From IMG/VR virus record IMGVR_UViG_3300030116_005638, positions 1 to 31,192 of that record: a stretch of DNA of 31,192 nt. One strand, 5' to 3'. A model generated the notes under the pieces. The model saw only the letters and a program-made list of their open reading frames with translations, did no database searches and had not been told where the DNA came from. This document shows positions 6,833 to 13,083 of the stretch, piece after piece (the first letter of the stretch is position 1; the number at the start of each line of letters is the position of its first letter). Made by a program: the position numbers and the translations under genes. This DNA comes from a virus.

Positions 6833-8026
6833 CTAGGCGGCTACCGTATCCAATAGCTGGCCAGCCTTGCGCTCTAAATCCAGCCTATTGTCTTGATGTG
6901 GAATATCGCGCGCTATAGCTGTTATAGCATTAGATGCGTCCCAAATCGTTTTCATAGGCTTTTGTTCTTCTTCACCATGTCTAGTATAAGCGGCTTTTGC
7001 CATTCTAGCGGATAAGCCTACGCGCTTTTGAAGAAATTTTAACGCTTGTTCTTCATCTTCAGCAACTTGCGCTTCTTGTGCGGCTTGTATACCGTCCAGC
7101 ACTTTAGTAGTTGATCCATTGCTAAAGGATCTAAGAGCTGGCTGGGCTTCTTCGCTAAAACGTTCCGCCGCAAATTTGGTATGTCTAATAGTGATTTCAC
7201 TAAAATCTTCAACACCCCAAGCGTATCGGTTCTGGCATATTCCGCGCATATACATGGTTGCTATCTTGCAAGACTTGGCGCCTACTTCGCTATTTGAGAT
7301 ATAAAAACCCCTGAACACTAGATCAGGTTCACCATTTGGAAGCTTGCCTATTTCAATAGGGTTCAGATCATCTACTAGAAAAATAAAAACGTCACGATCA
7401 GAGCCATAAATAGTAGTGCTCTCATTAGTGACTGGGGCAAAAGGATCATAAACAGCCATGCCGCTTTCAGATCCAGTTATATAACCGGGAATTTTAAACT
7501 TAGTAGCGGCGGCTATTTCTTGAACAGCGGCTACTATTTCCCAATCATATATGCGGCCGTATTCGGATCCTGTGAGAGCTCTTAACTGGCCTTTTGTAGA
7601 TTTATAAGATTTTACCAGCTCTTTATTTCTGTTTTCTAATAAACCCCATTTAACACAATCCGCCGCTAAGGGTGCTGGTAGATCACGCAAGTAGCCAGCT
7701 GGCGCACCAGCTAAACTACTGATCTGGCCAAAAGACCAATGAGTAGGGACAGCCTGATGCTCTTGTTTATTCTGATCAGTAAATTCCAGCGTTATCTTGC
7801 CTTGTCTTATGTCGTTCTCATCTACATCACCGTTTATATGTAAATTCTTAACATTAAGAACGTCCGCTTGCATCATCTGATAATCATTAAACTTGAAATC
7901 ACGCAATGCTTGCAAAGATGTAAAGCGTTCGTCCGCTGGCCTACGCGCCCAATTTGAAGCAATTAACCCAGCTTCGCTACTAATACCATGCGTTAAAGCA
8001 TCTGTTTTATATGTAAATTCGTTCAT
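6833..8026 (-). CDS. DUF932 (phage/plasmid-like) protein, 397 aa
   Basis: It resembles the DUF932/TIGR03299 family, found on phages and plasmids, whose function is unknown. Supporting text includes GYLRDLPAPLAADCVKWGL and LRALTGSEYGRIYDWEIV, then DRDVFIFLVDD, LVFRGFYISNSEVGAKSC, and a CQNRYAWGVEDFSEITIRHT segment around residues 265-290. The C-terminal 100 residues are helical and acidic. It is the largest gene of the accessory module and forms a single-gene unit. It ends at a strong terminator, but its own promoter is not obvious: a hairpin with a T-run lies directly upstream of its ribosome site (AAAGGAAA). Family assignment is by recall of sequence pattern. Confidence 0.8.
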   Translation of the reverse strand: MNEFTYKTDALTHGISSEAGLIASNWARRPADERFTSLQALRDFKFNDYQMMQADVLNVKNLHINGDVDENDIRQGKITLEFTDQNKQEHQAVPTHWSFGQISSLAGAPAGYLRDLPAPLAADCVKWGLLENRNKELVKSYKSTKGQLRALTGSEYGRIYDWEIVAAVQEIAAATKFKIPGYITGSESGMAVYDPFAPVTNESTTIYGSDRDVFIFLVDDLNPIEIGKLPNGEPDLVFRGFYISNSEVGAKSCKIATMYMRGICQNRYAWGVEDFSEITIRHTKFAAERFSEEAQPALRSFSNGSTTKVLDGIQAAQEAQVAEDEEQALKFLQKRVGLSARMAKAAYTRHGEEEQKPMKTIWDASNAITAIARDIPHQDNRLDLERKAGQLLDTVAA

Positions 8027-8046
8027 AGTTTTTTCCTTTGTTATGT

Positions 8047-8077
8047 TAAAAAAAGCGGACTGTTTTACCAGCCCACT
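8047..8077 (-). terminator. Hairpin with T-run in the DUF932 leader (terminator or attenuator)
   Basis: On the minus strand AGTGGGCTG pairs with CAGTCCGCT (two G-U pairs) around a six-base loop, followed by seven T. It ends only 21 bases before the start codon. It may terminate the upstream 124/64 aa unit, or attenuate expression of the DUF932 gene. Confidence 0.65.
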
Positions 8078-8100
8078 TTATTTGTCGCATATATGCCTAT

Positions 8101-8129
8101 ACTTTTCAAGAATTAATTTTTTGAAAAGT
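8101..8129. promoter_or_regulatory. Nine-base perfect inverted repeat after the 64 aa gene
   Basis: ACTTTTCAA (8101-8109) and TTGAAAAGT (8121-8129) are separated by 11 A/T-rich bases and touch the stop codon of the 64 aa gene. The arms are AT-rich, so an operator or a weak terminator are both possible. Confidence 0.45.
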
Positions 8130-8323
8130 TATCTTCTTAATTCCTTATGCTCATTTAAATAGCGTTCTTCTTCTATAAATTCCGCAACCTTATTGCGGAT
8201 CTCACAAAGCTCTGAAAAATGCCTATGTTCACTATCAATTTTTTCTACCCCAAATTTTTCTAATAAATCATAGAAAGCATCTTGGAATAACACCCACTCA
8301 CCAGCGCTAAATTCATTTCTCAT
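8129..8323 (-). CDS. Hypothetical protein, 64 aa
   Basis: Not recognised. Overlaps the end of the 124 aa gene by four bases (ATGA), so the two are translationally coupled. Helical and charged throughout, with a C-terminal EFIEEERYLNEHKELRR segment likely to be a continuous helix. It is the second gene of a two-gene unit under the promoter at 8728-8755. Confidence 0.65.
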   Translation of the reverse strand: MRNEFSAGEWVLFQDAFYDLLEKFGVEKIDSEHRHFSELCEIRNKVAEFIEEERYLNEHKELRR

Positions 8324-8694
8324 TTTTTATTCCTTTCACGCCGCTGTTTTGCTTCGATCCATAAAGACATAGTTACCGCTTTATAATATTGATTTAGTCG
8401 ATCTTTCTCTTGCTGGATCAGGGCGTCATATTCTTTAACAATGGCTTCTTTATTACCAGCATTAAACGCCGCCTTAGATCTTTTCTTAAATTCATTAATC
8501 TTTCCATAGGCGGCTATCTCTGCGAACCTAGCGGCGGCTACCCCAGTTTCAGTACATTGGTTGCAAGACCGGCCTTTATCATAATCAACTAACGGTTCTG
8601 GGTTATTGCCCTCCGCCCAGCCAGATTTCTCATCTGGTAATATGGGCTCTTTGCAAAATACACAATGATGTTTTACTTCTTTAATATCTGTCAT
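8320..8694 (-). CDS. Zinc-finger-like hypothetical protein, 124 aa
   Basis: The N-terminal half has two CxxC pairs, CVFC (residues 11-14) and CNQC (44-47), a likely zinc-binding knuckle. After that comes a long charged helix (residues 55-124) ending in a basic AKQRRERNKK tail. This layout suits a small nucleic-acid- or protein-binding phage factor, but no specific role can be given. The start is fixed by GGAG at seven bases. The leader word GTCACTAACTA is shared with the operon that begins at 10329. Confidence 0.65.
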   Translation of the reverse strand: MTDIKEVKHHCVFCKEPILPDEKSGWAEGNNPEPLVDYDKGRSCNQCTETGVAAARFAEIAAYGKINEFKKRSKAAFNAGNKEAIVKEYDALIQQEKDRLNQYYKAVTMSLWIEAKQRRERNKK

Positions 8695-8727
8695 AGTTTT
8701 ACTCCTTAGTTAGTGACAATATCGTAT

Positions 8728-8755
8728 ACTATACACAATAAAAAAGGCCAGTCAA
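8728..8755 (-). promoter_or_regulatory. Sigma70-like promoter for 8694-8129
   Basis: TTGACT (8755-8750), 16-base spacer, TATAGT (8733-8728). The -35 box is part of the terminator hairpin at 8743-8770, so terminator and promoter are physically fused. Confidence 0.8.
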
Positions 8756-8770
8756 TTACAACTGGCCTTT
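8739..8770 (-). terminator. Rho-independent terminator of the 10329-8882 operon
   Basis: Arms AAAGGCCAGT (8743-8752) and ACTGGCCTTT (8761-8770) around eight bases, with a T-run on the minus strand. Confidence 0.8.
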
Positions 8771-8773
8771 CAT

Positions 8774-8866
8774 TTATTTACGGCGGCGGCGGTCTATCCT
8801 GCTCCTGTATTCATCATATTTAGATCCATACATAAGACGGCCGAACCAATCAATTAAAAATAATAT
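8774..8866 (-). CDS. Possible 30-codon ORF behind a perfect Shine-Dalgarno, no normal start codon
   Basis: AAAGGAGGTGAT (8882-8871) is fully complementary to the bacterial 16S 3' end and overlaps the stop of the 102 aa gene. Eight bases after its GGAGG core comes ATA, which would start a 30-residue peptide with a hydrophobic N-terminus (ILFLIDWFGRL) and a very basic tail (RSRIDRRRRK). The first in-frame ATG is at codon 12. Either a rare ATA start is used, the start codon is damaged or misassembled, or this is a relic. Speculative. Confidence 0.3.
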   Translation of the reverse strand: MLFLIDWFGRLMYGSKYDEYRSRIDRRRRK

Positions 8867-8881
8867 CTATATCACCTCCTT

Positions 8882-9190
8882 TCAATCCCATAGATCCCAA
8901 GCGTCACACGCTTCCAGACGCAAAGGGCTCTTCCTACCCTTTACGCCATGAAGAACCAGCCTACTTTTGGTTTCTATCCATAATTTTGCTCCGCATGGTC
9001 TAGGACGATCTGGCCTGTAAACCATACGCGCATTAGCTGGCAATTCTACTTCCATACAATATTTAGTCTGCGTTTTCTGCCGCCTTGCTTTCTGATCCCA
9101 GTAGTCATACTCTACACGAACCACGGGCTCACGCTCTTCACGCTTGGCATTACGCTGTATGATATTTTTATTTATGTGTATTATTTTCAT
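8882..9190 (-). CDS. Hypothetical protein, 102 aa
   Basis: Not recognised as a named family. The start overlaps the stop of the gene upstream by four bases (ATGA). The middle looks like a beta-rich domain with two notable stretches, YCMEVELPANARMVYRPDRP and CGAKLWIETKSRLVLHGV (residues 44-85). It includes a conserved-looking CGAxLWIET, a pattern I associate with small phage proteins of unknown role. The N-terminus is basic. It is the last certain gene of a five-gene overlapping operon. Confidence 0.7.
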   Translation of the reverse strand: MKIIHINKNIIQRNAKREEREPVVRVEYDYWDQKARRQKTQTKYCMEVELPANARMVYRPDRPRPCGAKLWIETKSRLVLHGVKGRKSPLRLEACDAWDLWD

Positions 9191-9537
9191 TGTTTGATCC
9201 CCTGTTCTCTAGCCGCGTCTTGCATGATCTGGGTTAGAACTGGCTCCAGCTTTTCGTCTAGTCTTTGAAACTGAGCATCACCGATCCCACCCCTACAATA
9301 AACGGATACTTTAAAGAATTGATGAAAATGAGAACGTCTATTCATCAGGCCATTATTAAACAGATCGTATAGTAAGTTGCTGGCAACACGAAAGCGCTCC
9401 AAATATTTATTCTTAGATCTGCCCTGTGGTATTTTACCCTCAAAAGGCACCAGCGCTATGAGCTTGTCGTAAAGACTGCTAAAGCCCTCATTAACTGCCC
9501 AAGAGCTCTTGAACAAATTTAATTGATCACCGTACAT
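9187..9537 (-). CDS. Hypothetical protein, 116 aa
   Basis: Not recognised. Start overlaps the previous stop by one base (TAATG). Predicted helical, with basic and aromatic content (KNKYLERFRVASNLLYDLF near residues 43-61, RSHFHQFFKVSVYC near 68-81). Position in the middle of a coupled five-gene operon suggests that it acts with its neighbours, but nothing identifies the process. Confidence 0.65.
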   Translation of the reverse strand: MYGDQLNLFKSSWAVNEGFSSLYDKLIALVPFEGKIPQGRSKNKYLERFRVASNLLYDLFNNGLMNRRSHFHQFFKVSVYCRGGIGDAQFQRLDEKLEPVLTQIMQDAAREQGIKQ

Positions 9538-9752
9538 TATTTTCCTCCTACACTATCAACTTGCACAGAATGAAAATCTCTATGGACAGTTTTTAAATAA
9601 TATTCCTTTGCTACTTTCTCATCACAAAAAGAAAAACCGCCGTAGTCCTCAGTAATCTTTAAGGCTTTGTTCTCAGCATCTTTTTCAGTATCAGCCTCAA
9701 CTTCAAAGTGAAAGCCCTCTTCATACGCAATTGCTACCCTAAATTTTTTCAT
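9537..9752 (-). CDS. Hypothetical protein, 71 aa
   Basis: Not firmly recognised. It begins with a strand, KKFRVAIAYEEGFHFEVEA, followed by the helix TEKDAENKALKITEDY. This layout resembles small DpnD/PcfM-like phage and plasmid proteins, but the likeness is weak. Coupled on both sides by one-base stop/start overlaps (TAATG). Confidence 0.6.
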   Translation of the reverse strand: MKKFRVAIAYEEGFHFEVEADTEKDAENKALKITEDYGGFSFCDEKVAKEYYLKTVHRDFHSVQVDSVGGK

Positions 9753-10012
9753 TACTCACCTCCTAAGAACGTACCAGAACCATCATAGGATATTTTAGAA
9801 ATATCCATGCGCTTTAATATGTAATAAACGTCCAAAGCCTCAGTGAGCTGGTTTTCAGAATCTTGATACTTTTTAAAAATTTCAGGGTTAGACAAAGTTT
9901 TCATATCTATCTCTGCGTCTGGACTAACCGCTACTTTTTGTAAAAGCTTCTTCAAATCTTTCTCGTTCAGACACAAACCCTCAAATTCAATGTTGTAGAA
10001 ATGCTCAGTCAT
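9752..10012 (-). CDS. Hypothetical protein, 86 aa
   Basis: Not recognised. I place the start at 10012 (MTEHFYNIEF), where ATGA overlaps the stop of the 106 aa gene and GGAGGA lies at the right distance; the frame is open a little further upstream but without a ribosome site. Acidic, with a strand then two helices (LNEKDLKKLLQKV, QDSENQLTEALDVYYIL). Confidence 0.65.
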   Translation of the reverse strand: MTEHFYNIEFEGLCLNEKDLKKLLQKVAVSPDAEIDMKTLSNPEIFKKYQDSENQLTEALDVYYILKRMDISKISYDGSGTFLGGE

Positions 10013-10329
10013 TTTGGTTCCTCCCACAAATAATCTAATTGGTAAGCACTAGCGTCCTTAAATCCACCAGCATTAAATTGATCTAACAATTTATCATGGA
10101 CAATAGCTAATCTGCGCTGGATACGTTCCATCTCGTTTTGGTTATACTTGCCCATAAACTCAACTCCATCTAATTGAAGTTCAGTTCTGCCGCCAAACTC
10201 TTGGATCTCTCCAGCTATTTGCTTAAAGGCCGCACGAAGCGTGGCGATCTGCAAATAAGTAACCATTTTAAGTGGGGAAAGTTTTAAGCTATCCCAGTCC
10301 GGTTGTATTGGATCTTCATATTTTGTCAT
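10009..10329 (-). CDS. Hypothetical protein, 106 aa, first gene of a five-gene operon
   Basis: Not recognised. An ATG with GGAG nine bases upstream; its leader repeats the word GTCACTAACTA also found before the 124 aa gene. Predicted to be helical, with LQIATLRAAFKQIAGEIQEF and QNEMERIQRRLAIVHDKLLD as long amphipathic helices (residues 26-45 and 64-83). The operon it opens runs to 8882 with each gene overlapping the next. Confidence 0.65.
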   Translation of the reverse strand: MTKYEDPIQPDWDSLKLSPLKMVTYLQIATLRAAFKQIAGEIQEFGGRTELQLDGVEFMGKYNQNEMERIQRRLAIVHDKLLDQFNAGGFKDASAYQLDYLWEEPK

Positions 10330-10365
10330 AGTTTTACTCCTGTCTAGTTAGTGACAATATCCCAT

Positions 10366-10393
10366 AGATAAACTATTAGACTGGGCAAATCAA
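10366..10393 (-). promoter_or_regulatory. Promoter for the 10329-8882 operon
   Basis: TTGATT (10393-10388) with a weak -10 (TTATCT, 16-base spacing), followed by ATGGGATA and the word GTCACTAACTA. It lies inside the 3' end of the nuclease gene. The -10 is poor, so it may need an activator. Confidence 0.5.
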
Positions 10394-10834
10394 GTAAAAA
10401 ATTTTATCCCATTGAAAAGGTTGTCTACATTTAAACTCTGGTTTGACCTTATCCAGACCGTCCATCTTCAGGTCTACAGCGTCAGAACCCTTAAACAAAT
10501 AGATCTCTGCTACATCAGACGGCGTGGGTTGTTTCTTTACCAGCACCCAGCACGAACCTTTCCCGTGTCTGGTCAGCCAAGCTACCTGTGACGGACGTAA
10601 GTCTACTTTATTGGTGGTAGTATATTTAAGCTCTACAAAATGAAAAGCACCCAGCTGGTCACACATTAACAGATCTGGTATTCCAGATCCCACCCAGTTT
10701 TCAATTCTGGTTAGTATCAGTTTGTAATTCGACCGACTCGCTGCTTCCTTTACTTGCTTGTAAAATCCGCTCTCTCGCTTTATTGCGGTTGCTGGTATTT
10801 TCTTCAGGTGTGATGTCGATTGTGACTGGGGCAT
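10376..10834 (-). CDS. VRR-NUC-like PD-(D/E)xK nuclease, 152 aa
   Basis: Small endonuclease fold of the kind that includes Holliday-junction resolvase-like phage nucleases; likely works on branched or packaging DNA. Visible motif: GIPD at residues 51-54, then FHFVELKYT with E68 and K70, and a SQVAWL helix (residues 82-87), which is the order expected in VRR-NUC proteins (PD...ExK...Q). A Glu (E21) in KRESGFYKQV matches the N-terminal acidic helix of the family. The first 45 codons overlap the end of terS in a different frame (134 bases). No better start exists downstream, because the E21 helix would be lost. Confidence 0.8.
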   Translation of the reverse strand: MPQSQSTSHLKKIPATAIKRESGFYKQVKEAASRSNYKLILTRIENWVGSGIPDLLMCDQLGAFHFVELKYTTTNKVDLRPSQVAWLTRHGKGSCWVLVKKQPTPSDVAEIYLFKGSDAVDLKMDGLDKVKPEFKCRQPFQWDKIFYLICPV

Positions 10835-11324
10835 AACTATTTTTGATCTCCTCTAATGCTTTCATTACTTCTTCCTTAGACATACTGTCTATGCTCCCGT
10901 GTCGTATTTCTGATTTATTCACATAGATATCGCCTTGCGCCATGCCTCTGGCTTTCTCAGCCATAACAGCCGCAGAGTAAGCACCATTCTGAAGCGCCAA
11001 ATCACGGATAGTTTGCAGATCACGGATATGCCTGTGAAATGTAATCCCGTACTTCTCGTCCAGCTCTCGCCTATATTCTTTGATAGCATGACATACGTGT
11101 GGTGATATTCTGGGGTTAGTGAGCTCATATGCTCTAGTATGTGCAGAGCCAACAGAGTAGCCAGCATTGATTGCCGCCTCTCTAAATGTTATCTGCCCGT
11201 CCTTACTTACCAGCTCTTTCACAAACAGTTCTTGCTTTCGTGTTAGTGGGCTATGTATATCAGCTGGTCTTCTTCCGCGTGTTTCGTATTGTATTCCTGA
11301 TTTAGTGGGTCTGCGTCTTGCCAT
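10701..11324 (-). CDS. terS: Terminase small subunit
   Basis: TerS recognises the packaging site on viral DNA and loads TerL. Residues 27-85 contain the DNA-binding helices in the usual text for this family: LTRKQELFVKELVSKDG, then FREAAINAGYSVGSAHTRA, then ELTNPRISPHVCHAIKEY. Residues 95-150 form the oligomerisation helices, with SKSEIRHGSIDSMSKEEV after them. The C-terminal 40 residues are polar. It is 207 aa, normal for the family. It lies 5.8 kb from terL, separated by the accessory module. The iteron-like cluster 120-220 bases upstream is a natural candidate for its own binding site. Confidence 0.85.
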   Translation of the reverse strand: MARRRPTKSGIQYETRGRRPADIHSPLTRKQELFVKELVSKDGQITFREAAINAGYSVGSAHTRAYELTNPRISPHVCHAIKEYRRELDEKYGITFHRHIRDLQTIRDLALQNGAYSAAVMAEKARGMAQGDIYVNKSEIRHGSIDSMSKEEVMKALEEIKNSYAPVTIDITPEENTSNRNKARERILQASKGSSESVELQTDTNQN

Positions 11325-11602
11325 GTGTTAATCCAGTTAAAAAGGTCTAGTTTGTTATTTCTCTATATACTATAGACACAAAATAAAAAAAATAAAAAAC
11401 CATTTACCCCCCCATTAAGGAACATTTGTTAAATAACTCTGTAGTAACATAAGTGAAAACAGTAGTGTTACCTATTATGTTACCTTAAAAGTCTATATAA
11501 ATAAGGGTGTTTAGGGCAAAGTAACACGGGTAACACGGGTAACGGCATTTTTTTTCAAAAATATTTTTTTTATTTTCAGCTCTATATGATATAGGCAAAT
11601 AA
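11325..11602. other. Non-coding stretch upstream of terS
   Basis: 278 bases without a convincing gene. It contains the GTAACA iteron cluster, two A/T-rich tracts (11380-11400 and 11546-11580) and, for terS, a TATAGT -10-like box (11374-11369) without a good -35. A short minus-strand frame here gives an implausible Cys-rich peptide and is left out. Confidence 0.6.
11444..11545. repeat. Iteron-like GTAACA repeats, six copies
   Basis: Three tandem copies with 9-base period at 11521, 11530 and 11539 (GTAACACGG, GTAACACGG, GTAACGG). Two inverted copies lie at 11465-11472 (GTGTTACC) and 11477-11484 (ATGTTACC), and one more direct copy at 11444-11450 (GTAACAT). An A/T-rich tract follows. Possible uses: packaging site for TerS, replication origin, or operator. 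Confidence 0.7.
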
Positions 11603-11782
11603 CTACAACAAGTGCCAAGAGTTCCGAAAACGGCCATCATTATGCTCTTTTTGCTTCTCGAGCATCTGTTCAGCATCTTTGCGATTTGTCACGTTATTCG
11701 TGATCCGATGTCCGGCCGCCTCGATATAATACAAGCGTTTATTGTCAAAGCCTTTTATTTCTTTGATGACAAAATTATCCAA
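11603..11782 (-). CDS. Small hypothetical protein, 59 aa, TTG start
   Basis: The frame gives a compact, protein-like text: NFVIKEIKGFDNKRLYYIEA (two strands), then TNNVTNRKDAEQMLEKQKEH (helix). No ATG fits the start, but TTG at 11782 overlaps the preceding stop by eight bases (TTGGATAA), which suits translational coupling. A strand-strand-helix layout is common in small phage proteins; no function can be given. It is the last gene of the seven-gene operon from 13053. Confidence 0.6.
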   Translation of the reverse strand: MDNFVIKEIKGFDNKRLYYIEAAGHRITNNVTNRKDAEQMLEKQKEHNDGRFRNSWHLL

Positions 11783-12092
11783 CGGACATTTGGTGCAGCA
11801 GCTCTTTTACTTGTGCGGCATCGCTACACTCTTTCAGTTTTTTCTTGTAAAAGGTCGATGTAAACTTTGGCAGCTCTCTGTCAAAACGTTGCTGCGCCAT
11901 GATCTCATCTTTTTTTCTACACTCCAGCTCGTAAAAGAGCTCGTCATTCTCCAGCTTAAACTTTTTTTCTTCTGACGTTTCTTCACGCAATCTGCAAATT
12001 TGTTGCACCAGCATATTAACGTTGATGCGTATCTTCACTTGCTTTTCTGTAAACTGTCGTATTTCTTTCGTGGTTAGTGGTGTTATCTTCAT
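11775..12092 (-). CDS. Hypothetical protein, 105 aa
   Basis: Not recognised. Highly charged and almost entirely helical; ICRLREETSEEKKFKLENDE (33-52) and RFDRELPKFTSTFYKKKLKE (69-88) look like coiled-coil segments. Overlaps the previous gene by four bases and the next by eight. Confidence 0.65.
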   Translation of the reverse strand: MKITPLTTKEIRQFTEKQVKIRINVNMLVQQICRLREETSEEKKFKLENDELFYELECRKKDEIMAQQRFDRELPKFTSTFYKKKLKECSDAAQVKELLHQMSVG

Positions 12093-12418
12093 GGTTGTTC
12101 CTTTAGCATTTCTAATACTTTGGTGAGCGCATCAACAGCTCCTACGTTGTAGGACGCCTCTTCAGGCGAGATCTGCGGACTGTGAATATTGATATTCTTA
12201 TGTTCCATGATTGTTTTTTTTACCTGATCAGTAATGGTTTCTAGCTTTAAACTTAACTTACCCATGTGTTTCATAGCTTTTATATGATTATCGCTAAGAG
12301 TTTTTGTATATAAGTTATTTATTTTTTCTAACGTTTCGTTATTTCCAAGGCGCCCAAACCAATACTCGTACATCACCTCTTCAAGTTCATCTTTTATTTC
12401 AATGTTTTTTATGTCCAT
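12089..12418 (-). CDS. Hypothetical protein, 109 aa
   Basis: Not recognised. Helical and acidic at the N-terminus (DELEEVMYEYWFGRLGNNET) with a long central helix (LSLKLETITDQVKKTIMEH). The C-terminus (SYNVGAVDALTKVLEML) resembles a small packing helix. Overlaps its neighbours at both ends, so it belongs to the coupled operon. Confidence 0.65.
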   Translation of the reverse strand: MDIKNIEIKDELEEVMYEYWFGRLGNNETLEKINNLYTKTLSDNHIKAMKHMGKLSLKLETITDQVKKTIMEHKNINIHSPQISPEEASYNVGAVDALTKVLEMLKEQP

Positions 12419-12590
12419 TTCTATCCTCGTTCATTATCATATCCGCTAAGTTTTCAAAGTCTTGTGCGATATACACTATGTTTGTGTATTGTATATACTT
12501 AGCTATTTTTATTATTTTTTTTGTTTCATCGTCGTCGGGGAGCAAGCCGCGCTCCCCGTAGGTTATAATATAGCGTAGGACCTCTTCCAC
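12399..12590 (-). CDS. Small hypothetical protein, 63 aa, GTG start
   Basis: Starts with GTG that shares its first base with the preceding TAG stop (TAGTG); AGGA lies before it. The text contains YGERGLLPDDDETKKIIKIA, suggesting a helix with an acidic cap. It overlaps the 109 aa gene by 20 bases. Not recognised. Confidence 0.6.
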   Translation of the reverse strand: MEEVLRYIITYGERGLLPDDDETKKIIKIAKYIQYTNIVYIAQDFENLADMIMNEDRNGHKKH

Positions 12591-12748
12591 TAGAGTCCTA
12601 ATACTTCCCGTAGAATATTGCTGGGCACGGGGCTATCTGTATCTATTTTACCTATTCGCAATGTAACATATCCATCATCATCTATTTCGATATATGATAC
12701 ATCGTCTGACACAGTATTCAAAGCATTGGTTAGATCATTCCATGTCAT
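12590..12748 (-). CDS. Small hypothetical protein, 52 aa
   Basis: ATG with GGAGAG nine bases upstream, overlapping the end of the 63 aa gene before it by 14 bases. Sequence starts MTWNDLTNALNTV, then has a strand pair YIEIDDDGYVTLRIGKI and a short C-terminal helix. Not recognised, but the good ribosome site, the tight overlaps and the protein-like pattern support a real gene. Confidence 0.65.
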   Translation of the reverse strand: MTWNDLTNALNTVSDDVSYIEIDDDGYVTLRIGKIDTDSPVPSNILREVLGL

Positions 12749-12926
12749 CTTTGCTCTCTCCTAAAACGTATAAATTATCTTTACGTTTTACATCAGACAA
12801 CGCTTGTAAATGAACATCATCATATCCCTGAGCAATCCATTCGTCATAATGCTCTTTTGCTCTCTCGTAGCTGGTGTAATAATCATCACAGGCACCTACC
12901 CAAACCACATACTTCCATTTACTCAT
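12735..12926 (-). CDS. Small hypothetical protein, 63 aa
   Basis: I place the start at 12926 (MSKWKYVVWVGACDDYY), one base after the stop of the zinc-ribbon gene and with GGAGAG just upstream; the longer upstream frame overlaps that gene. Layout is strand, helix (SYERAKEHYDEWIAQGYDDV), strand (DNLYVLGE), a small alpha/beta fold of unknown role. Confidence 0.65.
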   Translation of the reverse strand: MSKWKYVVWVGACDDYYTSYERAKEHYDEWIAQGYDDVHLQALSDVKRKDNLYVLGESKDDME

Positions 12927-12927
12927 T

Positions 12928-13053
12928 TCACTCTCCATACTCTTCAGGGCAACAATCTTCACAGTACAATTCATCTTCAAATATGAATCCTGTTTCGGGG
13001 TACGCAGTATCCCCACAATTAAAACATTTTCTATCGTCTTCTATATCAGTCAT
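12928..13053 (-). CDS. Zinc-ribbon microprotein, 41 aa
   Basis: Two CxxC-type knuckles, CFNC (residues 10-13) and CEDC (31-34, followed by another Cys), with strands between them (YPETGFIFEDELY), form a minimal zinc ribbon. The rest is acidic. ATG preceded by AAGGA at nine bases. It opens the seven-gene operon that runs to 11603, directly after the promoter at 13084-13112. Possible roles are in transcription or as a structural knuckle; neither can be chosen. Confidence 0.7.
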   Translation of the reverse strand: MTDIEDDRKCFNCGDTAYPETGFIFEDELYCEDCCPEEYGE

Positions 13054-13083
13054 ATGTTTTTCCTTAGTTGTTGTGTTTATCCC

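Noticed and set aside
11485-11676. Minus-strand 63 aa frame in the iteron region
   Set aside because: Cys/Arg-rich text formed by the repeats and T-runs; it overlaps the 59 aa gene and has no ribosome site.
11612-11863. Plus-strand frames at 11612-11975
   Set aside because: Antisense to the 59 aa and 105 aa genes; no ribosome site and no plausible partner gene.
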